From JABDIY01 sp963803845 (GTDB lineage Bacteria; Actinomycetota; Acidimicrobiia; Acidimicrobiales; SZUA-35): a stretch of DNA of 64,000 bases. Positions 7,329-16,982 of the stretch are shown piece after piece. The first letter of the stretch is position 1. Each line of letters starts with the position of its first letter. The notes below the pieces were generated by a model that saw only the letters and a list, made by a program, of their open reading frames with translations, had not been told where the DNA came from and searched no databases. The DNA lies in contig CAWDNZ010000004.1 in NCBI GenBank assembly GCA_963803845.1, positions 868,001-932,000 on the forward strand. Direction: 5' to 3'. Position numbers and translations under genes: made by a program.

Positions 7329-10300
7329 GTGATTTTGACAGGCGGTTCATCCGAGGTCCGGCGATGGCGGGAACTCGGCGCGTCTGTGTTTATGCGGCTG
7401 AAGGCCAACAATCATCAGGCGGAACGCCCCGGCCCGGTGGTTGCCAGGCCAGCGCTGCGCACCCTTCAGATCTCGGTCTCCGCCGTGTTGGTGTTCGCCT
7501 TGACGTTGGTCTCGATGCCGGTTGTTCCTCTTATCGCTCCGCTTGGAACTACCGCTGCGGAAGCGGTCGATCTCCCGGCCGCCACGAGTTCGAGCCTTTC
7601 TCTGCAGACCTCTGGCCCCAATGCTGGGATTAGTGTTGGCGACTGGTATACGACCGCTCCCGGCTCGGGCGGTGGTGGCCAGGACCACCTGATCGAGATC
7701 ACCGTTCCCGAGAGCTGGCCGGGGCTGCCGGTGACCGTGGCGCTTTATGATCCGGAAGTTCAGTCGCCGGGTGGCGGCGGCTTGGTGGCTAACGACGAGA
7801 TTCGCGGCACGGCCGACACCGCCACCTTCACGCTGCATGACTTGACCGGAACGCCGATCGTCAGCCAGACCTACACCACCGGGGGTGGAACGAACGGGCT
7901 CTGGACCGAGCTCATCACGTTCACTCCGGCCGGACCCGGGACCTATCGTCTGTTCGCCTCGACGAGCGATAATGACGACAACGCCTGGCGGCTTCGGGTC
8001 GTGACCGACCCGGACTGCGCAACCGGCTGTTCGAGTGCGGAACTGGATGACGGTGACGAAACCGACAACCCCGACGGGATTGCTGGTAGCGGGGACGAGC
8101 TGAAGGTGGGAGTGCAGCGCTCCACCTTCCAACACGTGGGTGCTGGTCTGGTCTGCAACGAGTTCTTCTTCTTCGTCGACGGATCGCAGTCCTCGATTGC
8201 CCTGAACAACTTCGGCATGGACAGCGTGGCGGGCGCATCGGTGACCTACACGCTGCCAAACGGCTCCACCCAGCCGGGAACGGTCTCGGCCGATTCTCGC
8301 TGGAACGGATCGACCAACACCACCCGGGTGGGCGATATCTTCTCCGTCGACAGCAGCCGAGTTGGATGGTGGAAGGCCACGATCTGTCTGAACAGTGCCA
8401 CGCAGTACATCTTCGAAGGTATTCAGAACAAGCCGGTCTATCTCGGGGCAATTCCGCTGGAGCCGCAACTCACGCTCACCAAGGACGATGGCTCGACGAC
8501 TGCGGCGGTCGGTGACACGATCACCTACGACCTGACGATCTCCAATACCTCGGCCGGCGCGAGTGCAGGCGCCGCCCGTCAGATCGTTCTTCGTGACACG
8601 CTGCCGAACGGCGTGAACTTTGTCAGCGGATCGTTCGCCCCCGGGATTACTGGGGGAGTGTCCCATGCATCGGGCGTTGTCACTTTCGTTTTCGACCAAG
8701 CGCTTCCGGCCGGGTCCTCCACCACCGTGACGGTCACCGCCCAGGTGGTCGCTCCATCGGGCAAGACAATCACCAACACTGCGAGCGTGCTCTGGAAAGA
8801 CGGGTTGGGTAACCAATACCCGCCGGTCACCGCGACCGACGTTGACACGCTCAGCGGCACCGACCTCGGGATTTCCAAGGGTGTCGACAATGCAATTCCC
8901 GACGTGGGCGACACGGTGATCTTCACTGTCAATGTCACGCACTACTCCGGTGATCCTGCCACAGGGGTGGTGGTTCACGACAAGCTTCCGATTGGACTGA
9001 GCTATCAGAGCCACACCGCCTCGGTCGGAGCCTATGACAACGTCACCGGCGACTGGACCGTGGGAGCTATTGCCGCCGGCGGCACTGCCACGCTCACGAT
9101 CACCGCCGACGTAGTGGGGTCATCGGGCGTCTACAACATCGCCGAGATCACCGCGGCCGATCAGACCGACCCCGATAGTACTCCTGGCAACTCCAGCACC
9201 ACCGAGGACGATTATGCACTGGTGGACCTCGCTGTTGGCGGTGGCGGAACGGTCTGCTGGCTGGTGGCAGACAATGGCTCTCCCCAGACCACTGGCAACG
9301 ATCTCCTTACCGTCTACGCCAACGGAGTTGAGACATATATCGACACCGGGGGGGCGTCCGGTACCGGAACTTCGGCCATCGAGTCCATTGCGTTCCAACC
9401 GGTCACAGAGATTCTGTATGCGGCCAACGGTGGCCAGTTCGGTTCGATCAACACCGCCACGGGTGAATTTGCCGCCATCGGTCCGGGTGGTCTGGGCGAT
9501 GTCGACGGGATGGCCTTCGATCTCATCACCCTGAAGCTGTATGGCGCTCAACGACTTGCTGGAAATGATCGGTTGGTCGAGATAAACCCGACCACCGGAA
9601 CCATCGTTGCCGGCGCATTCGGTGGAGCCAACTTCCTGGTGATCGACACCCTCGCTGCGGTCGGGGTGGGGGACATTGACGACTTCGCCATCGACCCTGT
9701 AGACAACAAACTGTACGGAATCGCCAATGAAGGCGGGACGCAGGACCGTCTCGTCCTCGTCGATCGCGCCACCGGCGCGGTGACCGATATCGGGTCCACT
9801 GCTCCCGCACGGGACCTCGAGGGACTCAGTTTTGACAATGCGGGCACACTGTTTGCTACAACCGGAACAAGCAACGAATTGCTGCAACTCAACAAGGCAA
9901 CGGGCGCTCCCGTTCCCGGCACCGCTGTAGGCCTCGCCTATTCGGACTACGAGTCCGTGGACTGTGACACCAACGGCTACAACACCCTCACCGGAACGGT
10001 ATTTCTGGACCAGAACTCCGACGGGTTTCTGAACGGCAGCGACAGCGGCACGCAAAACGTCACGGTTCGCATCTACCGAGATGACGACGGCAGCGGCACC
10101 ATCACCGCTGGTGATTCGGTCGTCGGCACCAAGATCACCGATAGCGGTGGTGGCTACCTGTTCACCATGTCGGCCACTGGCAGATTCCTTGTGGACATCG
10201 ACACCTCCACATTGCCCGTTGGCGCCACGATGACCACCGACAACTTCGAGGACGCCGACTTCGGCAGCTCCGTTGGTCTCAGCGATCTCGGCAACAACTT

Positions 10301-13300
10301 CGGCTACTCGCTGCCCGGCACGATCAGCGTGGTCAAGACCAGCGACGCCACGCCATCCACGAAGCCGGGCGACACGATCACCTACACGATCGTGGCAACG
10401 AACGACGGCTCTGGCGATCAGACCGGCGTGACGATCAGCGACGGGCTCCCCGGTGGAACCAGCTACGTTGCAGGCTCCACCACCGCCGCGTGGGGGGCGA
10501 CCACATCGGCCACTCCGGCGTTCGATGACTTCGAATCGACTACCAGCGCGTGGGTCAGCGGTACCGGACCGTGGCTGACTACGTCGTGGACCGAAATCGG
10601 TGAAAGCGACGGTCCCGGCGGCGGTGACATCCGGGTGGGCAACTATCGCGGTCGTCAGGCCGTACGCATTCAAGACAACGACAACGGTACGGGGGAAGGC
10701 ATCCAACGGGCCATCGATCTGTCCAACTACGGGTCCGCGACACTTTCCTACCTGTACAGCCGAGACCTGAGGGACAGCAACGACACCGCGTTCGTTTCCT
10801 ACAGCATCGACGGGACGAACTTCACCCCGCTGGTCACCTACGCGGGTAGCGCGAACGACAGCGGCTATTCGACGGCAACAGTCCCGCTCCCGTCTGCCGC
10901 ACTCACGTCCAACACGATCATTCGCTTTGTGGCCGGTCCTCCTCCCACCGGTGGCGGCGAACGCGTCTACTACGACGACATCACGGTGTCCGGAGTCGTC
11001 GATACGGCCCAGGTCAAAACCAATGCGGTCAGCTCCCCAAACCCGCTTGTCGACGGTGTACCTGGTGATCTGGTGGAGTCCGGCGACGGCGTGACGCTCG
11101 CCGCCGGTCAGAGCATAACCGTCACATTCTCCGTGGTGATCGACTCGCCAGCACCGTCTCGCTACATCGTGAATACGGTGACGGCCGCCTCGGACCAATC
11201 TTCTCCGGACAGCTTCACCGTGGTCGACGAGCTGGCGGCGGCCACGATTAGCGACTTCGTTTGGGATGATCTCAACGGCGACGGCGTTCAGGATCCCGGC
11301 GAACCCGGACTCGATGGCGTGGTCGTTGAGCTCCTCAATAGCGTCGGCGCCGTCTATGCCACAACTACAACGTCGCTCGGTGGAAGCTACTTCTTCTCCT
11401 GGCTACCCGAGGGCGACTACTCGGTGCGGTTCACACCGCCCACCGACTACCTCTTCTCGCCCCAGGATCAAGGTGGCGATGACACGCTCGATTCTGACGC
11501 GAATGCCACAACCGGCGTGACCGGGACGATCACCGTGCAGCCTGCGGACGAGATCACCACGGTGGACGCCGGCATGTTCACCACCGCCATTATTGGCGAT
11601 CTGGTGTGGGATGACCTCAACGCCGACGGCATCCGCGACGCTGGCGAGCCTGGCTTCGAGGGTGCGAACCTCGAGCTCTTGGACAGCGGTGGCTCGACCA
11701 TAGACACCACGACCTCCGATGCCACCGGCGCCTACTCCTTCATTGTGAACCCCGGCATCTACTCGGTCCGGATCACCTACCCCGCTGGAAGCTTCGGCTC
11801 ACCTGCCGATCAGGGCAGCGACGACACGGTCGACTCCGACGCCAACCCCGCAACCGGGGAGACGGCTCAGATAACCGTGGTTAGTGGCGACATCAACAGC
11901 GACCTCGACTTCGGTCGCTACACGCTCGGCACGATCGGCGACTTCGTTTGGGATGACGGTAATGCCAACGGGATTCAGGATGCCGGCGAGCCGGGCATCG
12001 GCGGGGTCCAGGTAGAACTGCTCGACGGCGCCACCGTGGTCGACACCACAACGACCGCCATCGTTGGCACGGTCGGGGCGTATAGCTTCACCGATATCAG
12101 CCCTGGGGAGTACACCGTTCGGTTCACAACACCCCCCGGTTACCGCGCCAGCGCAGCCGGCGGCGGTAGCGACCCCGCACTGGACTCGGATCCAAACCCT
12201 GCAACGGGTGTCACCGGTCCGATCACCGTCACGTCGGGAAGCTCGCACAATGACATCGACGCCGGCTTCTATTTCCCAATGGCGCTGGGTGATTTCGTGT
12301 TCGTCGACGCTGACAGCGACGGTGTTCAGGATCCCGGCGAGCTGGGGGCTGCGGGTCTCACGGTCAACCTGCTGGATGCCATCAACGCAGTCGTAGCCAC
12401 TACGACCACCGGGGCGGACGGTTCCTACGGTTTCGCTGACCTCGACCCCGCTCTGTATCGAGTTGAGGTTCTTGCCCCAGGTTTCACCTTCACCGTCGCC
12501 GATCAGGGCGCCGATGACAGTCTGGACTCCGATGTCAATGCTTCAACGGGTGTCACTGGTGTCTTCACCATGGCAGGCGGCGCTGACAATCTGACTATCG
12601 ACGCCGGCATTCTGCCCTCGATTCTCGGTGATCTGGTATGGGATGATCTGAACGGAAACGGGATCCAGGACGGAGGGGAGTCGGGAATCGACGGCGTCAC
12701 CGTCAACCTCCTCAACGGCAGCGGAACTGTGATCGCCACCACCACGACCGGTGGGGGCGGCACGTACAGCTTCGGCGTTGGTCCGGGGACCTATCAGATC
12801 GAGTTCGTTGCTCCCGCAGGTCTGGAGTTCGGGCCCGCCAACCAGGGGGGTGACACCACGGTCGACTCCGACGCTGATGTTGTCACGGGACGGTCGGGCA
12901 CGATCATCGTCACGGACAACACTGGCGACCTCACGATCGACGCTGCCCTCTATACCCCGATCACGCTTGGCGACACCGTCTTCGTGGACGCCGATGCCGA
13001 CGGCATTCAAGATGGTGGTGAGACCGGCCTACCGGGCGTGACCGTTCAACTTCGCAACAGCGTCGGAACAGTGATCGCTACAGACATCACCGACGGATTG
13101 GGCAACTACAGCTTCGCGGGGCTCGCCCCCGGTGACTACACGGTGGTCTTCACTCCTCTAGCTGGTTACTTCCTCAGTCCCGCCGATCAGGGCGCCGACG
13201 ATACGGCTGACTCCGATGCCGATGCCATTACCGGGATCACCGGCGCGATCACGCTAACGAGCGGCAACGACGACGATTCTGTGGACGCCGGCATGTATGA

Positions 13301-16300
13301 GTTGGGCAGCATCGCTGACTTCGTCTGGGTCGACCTGGACAGCGACGGAATTCAAGATGCTGGCGAGCCCGGCTTGGCCGGCGTGACCGTCAACCTGCTG
13401 GACGGTGCCACAGTTGTTGGTAGCGCAACCACGGCGGCGGACGGTTCCTACCTCATCGCCAACGTTATCCCTGGCACCTACACCGTTGAGTTCGTGGCCG
13501 CTGGTTACACCTTCACCAGCCAGGATGCGGGTGCCGACGATGCTCTGGACTCCGATCCCGATTCCTCCGGTGTCACCTCATCGGTAACTGTCACGAGCGG
13601 TCTGGACATCGTGGATGTCGATGCCGGCGTTGAGCCCGTCCTACTCGGCGACTTCGTGTGGGTCGACACCGATGGTGACGGCGTCCAGGATTCCGGCGAA
13701 ACCGGCCTCGACGGTGTCACTGTCGAGCTGCTTTCCGGCGCCACGGTCATCGCCACCACAACCACGGCGACCGGCGGTGCCTACGAGTTCGCAGTTGCGC
13801 CCGGCACCTACACGATCCGATTCACCGAACCGGCCGGGTACTCACTGACAACTCAGAATGCCGGGTCCGACGATGCTCTGGACTCCGATGCGGACAGCAC
13901 CTCGGGTGTCACCGGAACCATTGCGGTCACAGGTCCAAGCAACGATGACTCGATCGATGCTGGCATGTTCGAGGTTGCCTCGATCGGGGACTTCATCTTC
14001 GACGATCTCGACGCCGACGGCGTGCAAGATCCGGGGGAGCCCGGCATCGACGGGATCACGGTTGAGCTGCGCGACGCCGGTGGCCTCCTGGTGGGTACCG
14101 ACGTCTCAAGCGGCGGGGGGTCCTATGGCTTCGCCGGCTTGAATCCCGGGGACTACTCGCTGACCTTCCTTGCGCCACCCGGAGCGTCGGCCACAACGGC
14201 CAACGCCGGTTCCGATGATGCGGTGGATTCAGATATCAGTGCGGTTGGCGTTGTTTCTGTGTCGCTTGCCTCCGGTGAGGTTGACGACAGCGTCGATGCT
14301 GGCTTCGTAACTCCGGCATCGATCGGCGACTTCGTCTGGGACGATCTGAACGGCGACGGAATCCAGGATGCCGGTGAGCCCGGTCTTGAAAACGTGACGG
14401 TCCGACTGCTTCAAGGTGGCACCGAGATTGCATCGGTTCAAACCAACAGCACTGGTGGGTACAACTTTGCCGACGTTGCGCCGGGCGACTACGTAGTCGA
14501 GTTCGGAACCATCGGAAACTACTCCCTCACCGCCCAGGACCAGGGGGCCGACGACGCACTCGATTCGGATGCGGATTCCGGCAGCGGCCTGACGAGTTCA
14601 TTCACCGTCGTATCCGGCGACGTGATGACCGGCATTGATGCCGGTTTGGTGGCCCCTGCCACAATCGGCGACACCGTCTTCTTCGACACCAACAACGACG
14701 GACTTTCCACCGGTGAGCCGGGCGTTCCCGCCCTCACTGTGGAACTGCTTCAGGGCGGGTCCGTTATCGCTACAACCACCACCGACGCCAGCGGCGACTA
14801 CTCCTTTGGCGGCCTCGCCCCCGGCGCCTATGCCATTCGGGTACCAGCGGCAGGAGTTGTGTTTGCAGCCCAGGACGCTGGCGGTGACGACAACATCGAC
14901 TCCGACGTCGATGCTTCGGGCCTCACCTCAGCGATCACCCTCGTCTCAAATGAAACCAACAACTCCGTGGACGTTGGGGTCCTTCCCTCCAGCGTCAGCA
15001 ACTTCGTTTGGACCGATACCAACGGTGACGGCATCCAGGATGGCGGCGAACTCGGTCTCGACGGTGTGACCGTGGAGCTGTACGACGGTACCGGCGCAAC
15101 GCTCATCGCCTCCACCACCACTGCCGGTGGCGGACTTTACGCCTTCACCAACCTGCTCCCTGGCGACTATGAGATTCGGGTGACAGCTCCGGTTGGTGCC
15201 ACCTTCACCGGACTCAATAGTGGGGCCGACGATGCCCTTGATTCCGATGTCGATCCAGCCGGATCCACCGGGTCGTTCAGCCTCGCCGGTAACACCGTGG
15301 ACGACACGATTGACGCCGGTGTCTTCCAGCCAGCTTCGATCGGTGATTTCGTCTGGGACGATCTCAACGGCAACGGGGTACAGGATTCCGGCGAACCCGG
15401 CATTGGCGGCGTCCTTGTAGAGCTACGGGACGGTTCCGGAACGTTGATCTCTTCCGATACCACCTCCTTTGGAGGGGCGTGGTCGATCTCGGGCATCGAC
15501 CCGGGTAGCTACACCGTGACCTTCGCATTGCCAGCAGGCTCGGTGGCCACTGCCGCAGATGTTGGGGCCGATGACGCCCTCGACTCCGATATCGATCCGG
15601 CCGGTGAAGTAGCGATCACGCTTACCACTGGGGATGCGATCTCCACGATCGATGCCGGTGTCGTGTTTGCCGCCTCGGTGGGCGACTACGTCTGGGACGA
15701 TCTGAACGGCGACGGCATCCAGAACTCGGGCGAGCCGGGCATCGACGGCGTGCAGGTGGACCTTCTCCAGGGCGGCGTGGTCGTCCAGACCGATACCACC
15801 GCTGGTGGCGGTGCCTACTCCTTCGATGTTGCCCCCGGCGACTATCAACTTCGATTCACCCCGACCGGGGTGTACGGCCTAACCGTCCAAGACGCCGGCG
15901 CTAACGATGCACTGGATTCCGACGCCAACCCCTCAACCGGCGAGACGGCGGTCTTCACCGTTGTATCGGGCGACACCATTTCCACGATGGATGCCGGTCT
16001 CCTGGCGGGAGCCTCGATCGGTGATCAACTCTTCTTCGACGAAAACGGTGACGGTATCCAGGACGCTGGTGAACCCGGTGTTCCCGGTGTCGTCGTTGAA
16101 CTACTTCAGGGTGGCTCCGTTGTCGCAACCACCACGTCGCTGGCCGATGGTTCCTATAGCTTTGGCGGTCTCAACCCCGGCTCCTATGTCGTTCGGATTC
16201 CGGGCCCAGGACTGGTCTTCACCGCCCAAGATGCCGGCACCGATGATGCACTTGACTCCGACGTGGACGCCTCGGGTGTCACCGGGACGATCGTTCTCAT

Positions 16301-16982
16301 TTCCGGTGAGATCGAGGACTCCATTGACGCTGGGCTTCTTCCCTCGAGCGTCGGCGACTTCGTGTGGCTCGACAGCAACGGCGATGGCATTCAGGATTCC
16401 GGCGAGCCGGGTCTAGCGAATGTCACAGTCGAACTTCTCAACGGCTCGGGAACCGTGGTGGCGACCACCACAACGAGTGCTACTGGCGCCTATCTGTTCG
16501 ACCTGCTTCTGCCCGGCACATATTCGGTGCAGTTCACGGCCCCGGCGGGGTACGTGTTCACAGCGCCCGGCGTCGGTGGCGATCCTGCACTGGACTCCAA
16601 CGCTGATAGCACCGGCCTCACCGCTTCGTTCGCAGTCAGCCCGTCCTCATCTCCCAACTCGATTGATGCTGGTTTGTTTGAGCTGGTGTCGGTTGGTGAC
16701 TTTGTGTTTGATGATTTGGATGCTGACGGTGTTCAGGATGCCGGTGAGCCCGGCGTTGATGGTGTTGCCGTTTCGATCACTGGCCCGTCGGGGACGTTGT
16801 CCACTACGACTTCTGGTGGTGGGGCGTACAGCTTCGCGAATCTGATTCCGGGTGATTACACCCTCACGTTCACAGCCCCTGCTGGGGCAGCACCCACGGC
16901 AACAGACGCTGGGTCCGACGATGCGTTGGACTCCGACATCGATGCGGCTGGTGTCGGTCACCGTTACGTTCGCCTCAGGTGA
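7329..16982 (+). CDS. Giant LPxTG surface adhesin, N-terminal segment (frameshift at about 16950)
   Basis: First of three consecutive frames of one giant secreted protein. Residues 47-70 form the hydrophobic core of a long signal peptide, with probable cleavage after TTAAEA near residue 79. Then follow: a beta-rich N-terminal region with scattered cysteines (nt about 7600-8460), two DUF11-like domains (8460-9210), a propeller-like segment with repeated YGI, LYGA and ATGAV motifs (9240-9980), one Sdr-like domain (9990-10310), a DUF11 domain containing an inserted jelly-roll-like module (10320-11240), and then tandem SdrD-B repeats 1-17. Each repeat opens with a DLNGDGIQDAGEPG-type loop typical of Ca2+-binding surface repeats. 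The homologous reading leaves this frame at 16950; the 11 residues after it are out-of-frame. Likely function: calcium-stiffened cell-surface adhesion. Confidence 0.88.
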   Translation: MILTGGSSEVRRWRELGASVFMRLKANNHQAERPGPVVARPALRTLQISVSAVLVFALTLVSMPVVPLIAPLGTTAAEAVDLPAATSSSLSLQTSGPNAGISVGDWYTTAPGSGGGGQDHLIEITVPESWPGLPVTVALYDPEVQSPGGGGLVANDEIRGTADTATFTLHDLTGTPIVSQTYTTGGGTNGLWTELITFTPAGPGTYRLFASTSDNDDNAWRLRVVTDPDCATGCSSAELDDGDETDNPDGIAGSGDELKVGVQRSTFQHVGAGLVCNEFFFFVDGSQSSIALNNFGMDSVAGASVTYTLPNGSTQPGTVSADSRWNGSTNTTRVGDIFSVDSSRVGWWKATICLNSATQYIFEGIQNKPVYLGAIPLEPQLTLTKDDGSTTAAVGDTITYDLTISNTSAGASAGAARQIVLRDTLPNGVNFVSGSFAPGITGGVSHASGVVTFVFDQALPAGSSTTVTVTAQVVAPSGKTITNTASVLWKDGLGNQYPPVTATDVDTLSGTDLGISKGVDNAIPDVGDTVIFTVNVTHYSGDPATGVVVHDKLPIGLSYQSHTASVGAYDNVTGDWTVGAIAAGGTATLTITADVVGSSGVYNIAEITAADQTDPDSTPGNSSTTEDDYALVDLAVGGGGTVCWLVADNGSPQTTGNDLLTVYANGVETYIDTGGASGTGTSAIESIAFQPVTEILYAANGGQFGSINTATGEFAAIGPGGLGDVDGMAFDLITLKLYGAQRLAGNDRLVEINPTTGTIVAGAFGGANFLVIDTLAAVGVGDIDDFAIDPVDNKLYGIANEGGTQDRLVLVDRATGAVTDIGSTAPARDLEGLSFDNAGTLFATTGTSNELLQLNKATGAPVPGTAVGLAYSDYESVDCDTNGYNTLTGTVFLDQNSDGFLNGSDSGTQNVTVRIYRDDDGSGTITAGDSVVGTKITDSGGGYLFTMSATGRFLVDIDTSTLPVGATMTTDNFEDADFGSSVGLSDLGNNFGYSLPGTISVVKTSDATPSTKPGDTITYTIVATNDGSGDQTGVTISDGLPGGTSYVAGSTTAAWGATTSATPAFDDFESTTSAWVSGTGPWLTTSWTEIGESDGPGGGDIRVGNYRGRQAVRIQDNDNGTGEGIQRAIDLSNYGSATLSYLYSRDLRDSNDTAFVSYSIDGTNFTPLVTYAGSANDSGYSTATVPLPSAALTSNTIIRFVAGPPPTGGGERVYYDDITVSGVVDTAQVKTNAVSSPNPLVDGVPGDLVESGDGVTLAAGQSITVTFSVVIDSPAPSRYIVNTVTAASDQSSPDSFTVVDELAAATISDFVWDDLNGDGVQDPGEPGLDGVVVELLNSVGAVYATTTTSLGGSYFFSWLPEGDYSVRFTPPTDYLFSPQDQGGDDTLDSDANATTGVTGTITVQPADEITTVDAGMFTTAIIGDLVWDDLNADGIRDAGEPGFEGANLELLDSGGSTIDTTTSDATGAYSFIVNPGIYSVRITYPAGSFGSPADQGSDDTVDSDANPATGETAQITVVSGDINSDLDFGRYTLGTIGDFVWDDGNANGIQDAGEPGIGGVQVELLDGATVVDTTTTAIVGTVGAYSFTDISPGEYTVRFTTPPGYRASAAGGGSDPALDSDPNPATGVTGPITVTSGSSHNDIDAGFYFPMALGDFVFVDADSDGVQDPGELGAAGLTVNLLDAINAVVATTTTGADGSYGFADLDPALYRVEVLAPGFTFTVADQGADDSLDSDVNASTGVTGVFTMAGGADNLTIDAGILPSILGDLVWDDLNGNGIQDGGESGIDGVTVNLLNGSGTVIATTTTGGGGTYSFGVGPGTYQIEFVAPAGLEFGPANQGGDTTVDSDADVVTGRSGTIIVTDNTGDLTIDAALYTPITLGDTVFVDADADGIQDGGETGLPGVTVQLRNSVGTVIATDITDGLGNYSFAGLAPGDYTVVFTPLAGYFLSPADQGADDTADSDADAITGITGAITLTSGNDDDSVDAGMYELGSIADFVWVDLDSDGIQDAGEPGLAGVTVNLLDGATVVGSATTAADGSYLIANVIPGTYTVEFVAAGYTFTSQDAGADDALDSDPDSSGVTSSVTVTSGLDIVDVDAGVEPVLLGDFVWVDTDGDGVQDSGETGLDGVTVELLSGATVIATTTTATGGAYEFAVAPGTYTIRFTEPAGYSLTTQNAGSDDALDSDADSTSGVTGTIAVTGPSNDDSIDAGMFEVASIGDFIFDDLDADGVQDPGEPGIDGITVELRDAGGLLVGTDVSSGGGSYGFAGLNPGDYSLTFLAPPGASATTANAGSDDAVDSDISAVGVVSVSLASGEVDDSVDAGFVTPASIGDFVWDDLNGDGIQDAGEPGLENVTVRLLQGGTEIASVQTNSTGGYNFADVAPGDYVVEFGTIGNYSLTAQDQGADDALDSDADSGSGLTSSFTVVSGDVMTGIDAGLVAPATIGDTVFFDTNNDGLSTGEPGVPALTVELLQGGSVIATTTTDASGDYSFGGLAPGAYAIRVPAAGVVFAAQDAGGDDNIDSDVDASGLTSAITLVSNETNNSVDVGVLPSSVSNFVWTDTNGDGIQDGGELGLDGVTVELYDGTGATLIASTTTAGGGLYAFTNLLPGDYEIRVTAPVGATFTGLNSGADDALDSDVDPAGSTGSFSLAGNTVDDTIDAGVFQPASIGDFVWDDLNGNGVQDSGEPGIGGVLVELRDGSGTLISSDTTSFGGAWSISGIDPGSYTVTFALPAGSVATAADVGADDALDSDIDPAGEVAITLTTGDAISTIDAGVVFAASVGDYVWDDLNGDGIQNSGEPGIDGVQVDLLQGGVVVQTDTTAGGGAYSFDVAPGDYQLRFTPTGVYGLTVQDAGANDALDSDANPSTGETAVFTVVSGDTISTMDAGLLAGASIGDQLFFDENGDGIQDAGEPGVPGVVVELLQGGSVVATTTSLADGSYSFGGLNPGSYVVRIPGPGLVFTAQDAGTDDALDSDVDASGVTGTIVLISGEIEDSIDAGLLPSSVGDFVWLDSNGDGIQDSGEPGLANVTVELLNGSGTVVATTTTSATGAYLFDLLLPGTYSVQFTAPAGYVFTAPGVGGDPALDSNADSTGLTASFAVSPSSSPNSIDAGLFELVSVGDFVFDDLDADGVQDAGEPGVDGVAVSITGPSGTLSTTTSGGGAYSFANLIPGDYTLTFTAPAGAAPTATDAGSDDALDSDIDAAGVGHRYVRLR
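16659..16936 (+). repeat. 278-bp perfect direct repeat, copy 1
   Basis: Identical to 18679-18956. It encodes one SdrD-B unit rich in T-ending codons (GTTTG, GATTTGGATGCTGAC), unlike its GC-ending neighbours. The copy ends 13 bp before the first frameshift. Confidence 0.9.
16950..16950 (+). other. Frameshift 1 in the giant adhesin gene
   Basis: Upstream frame reads ALDSDIDAAG, and the continuing repeat homology VSVTVTFASGEANSSVDAG resumes in the +1 frame from GTG 16951. One extra G at about 16950 (or loss of two bases nearby) explains it. It may be an assembly or sequencing error, a recombination scar, or a real mutation. Confidence 0.8.

Noticed and set aside
7347..11198. Long minus-strand open frames (555 and 692 codons) opposite the adhesin gene
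   Set aside because: They are antisense shadows of a GC-biased, repeat-rich gene; their translations are glycine/arginine-rich with no domain, while the plus strand has clear repeats and an export signal.
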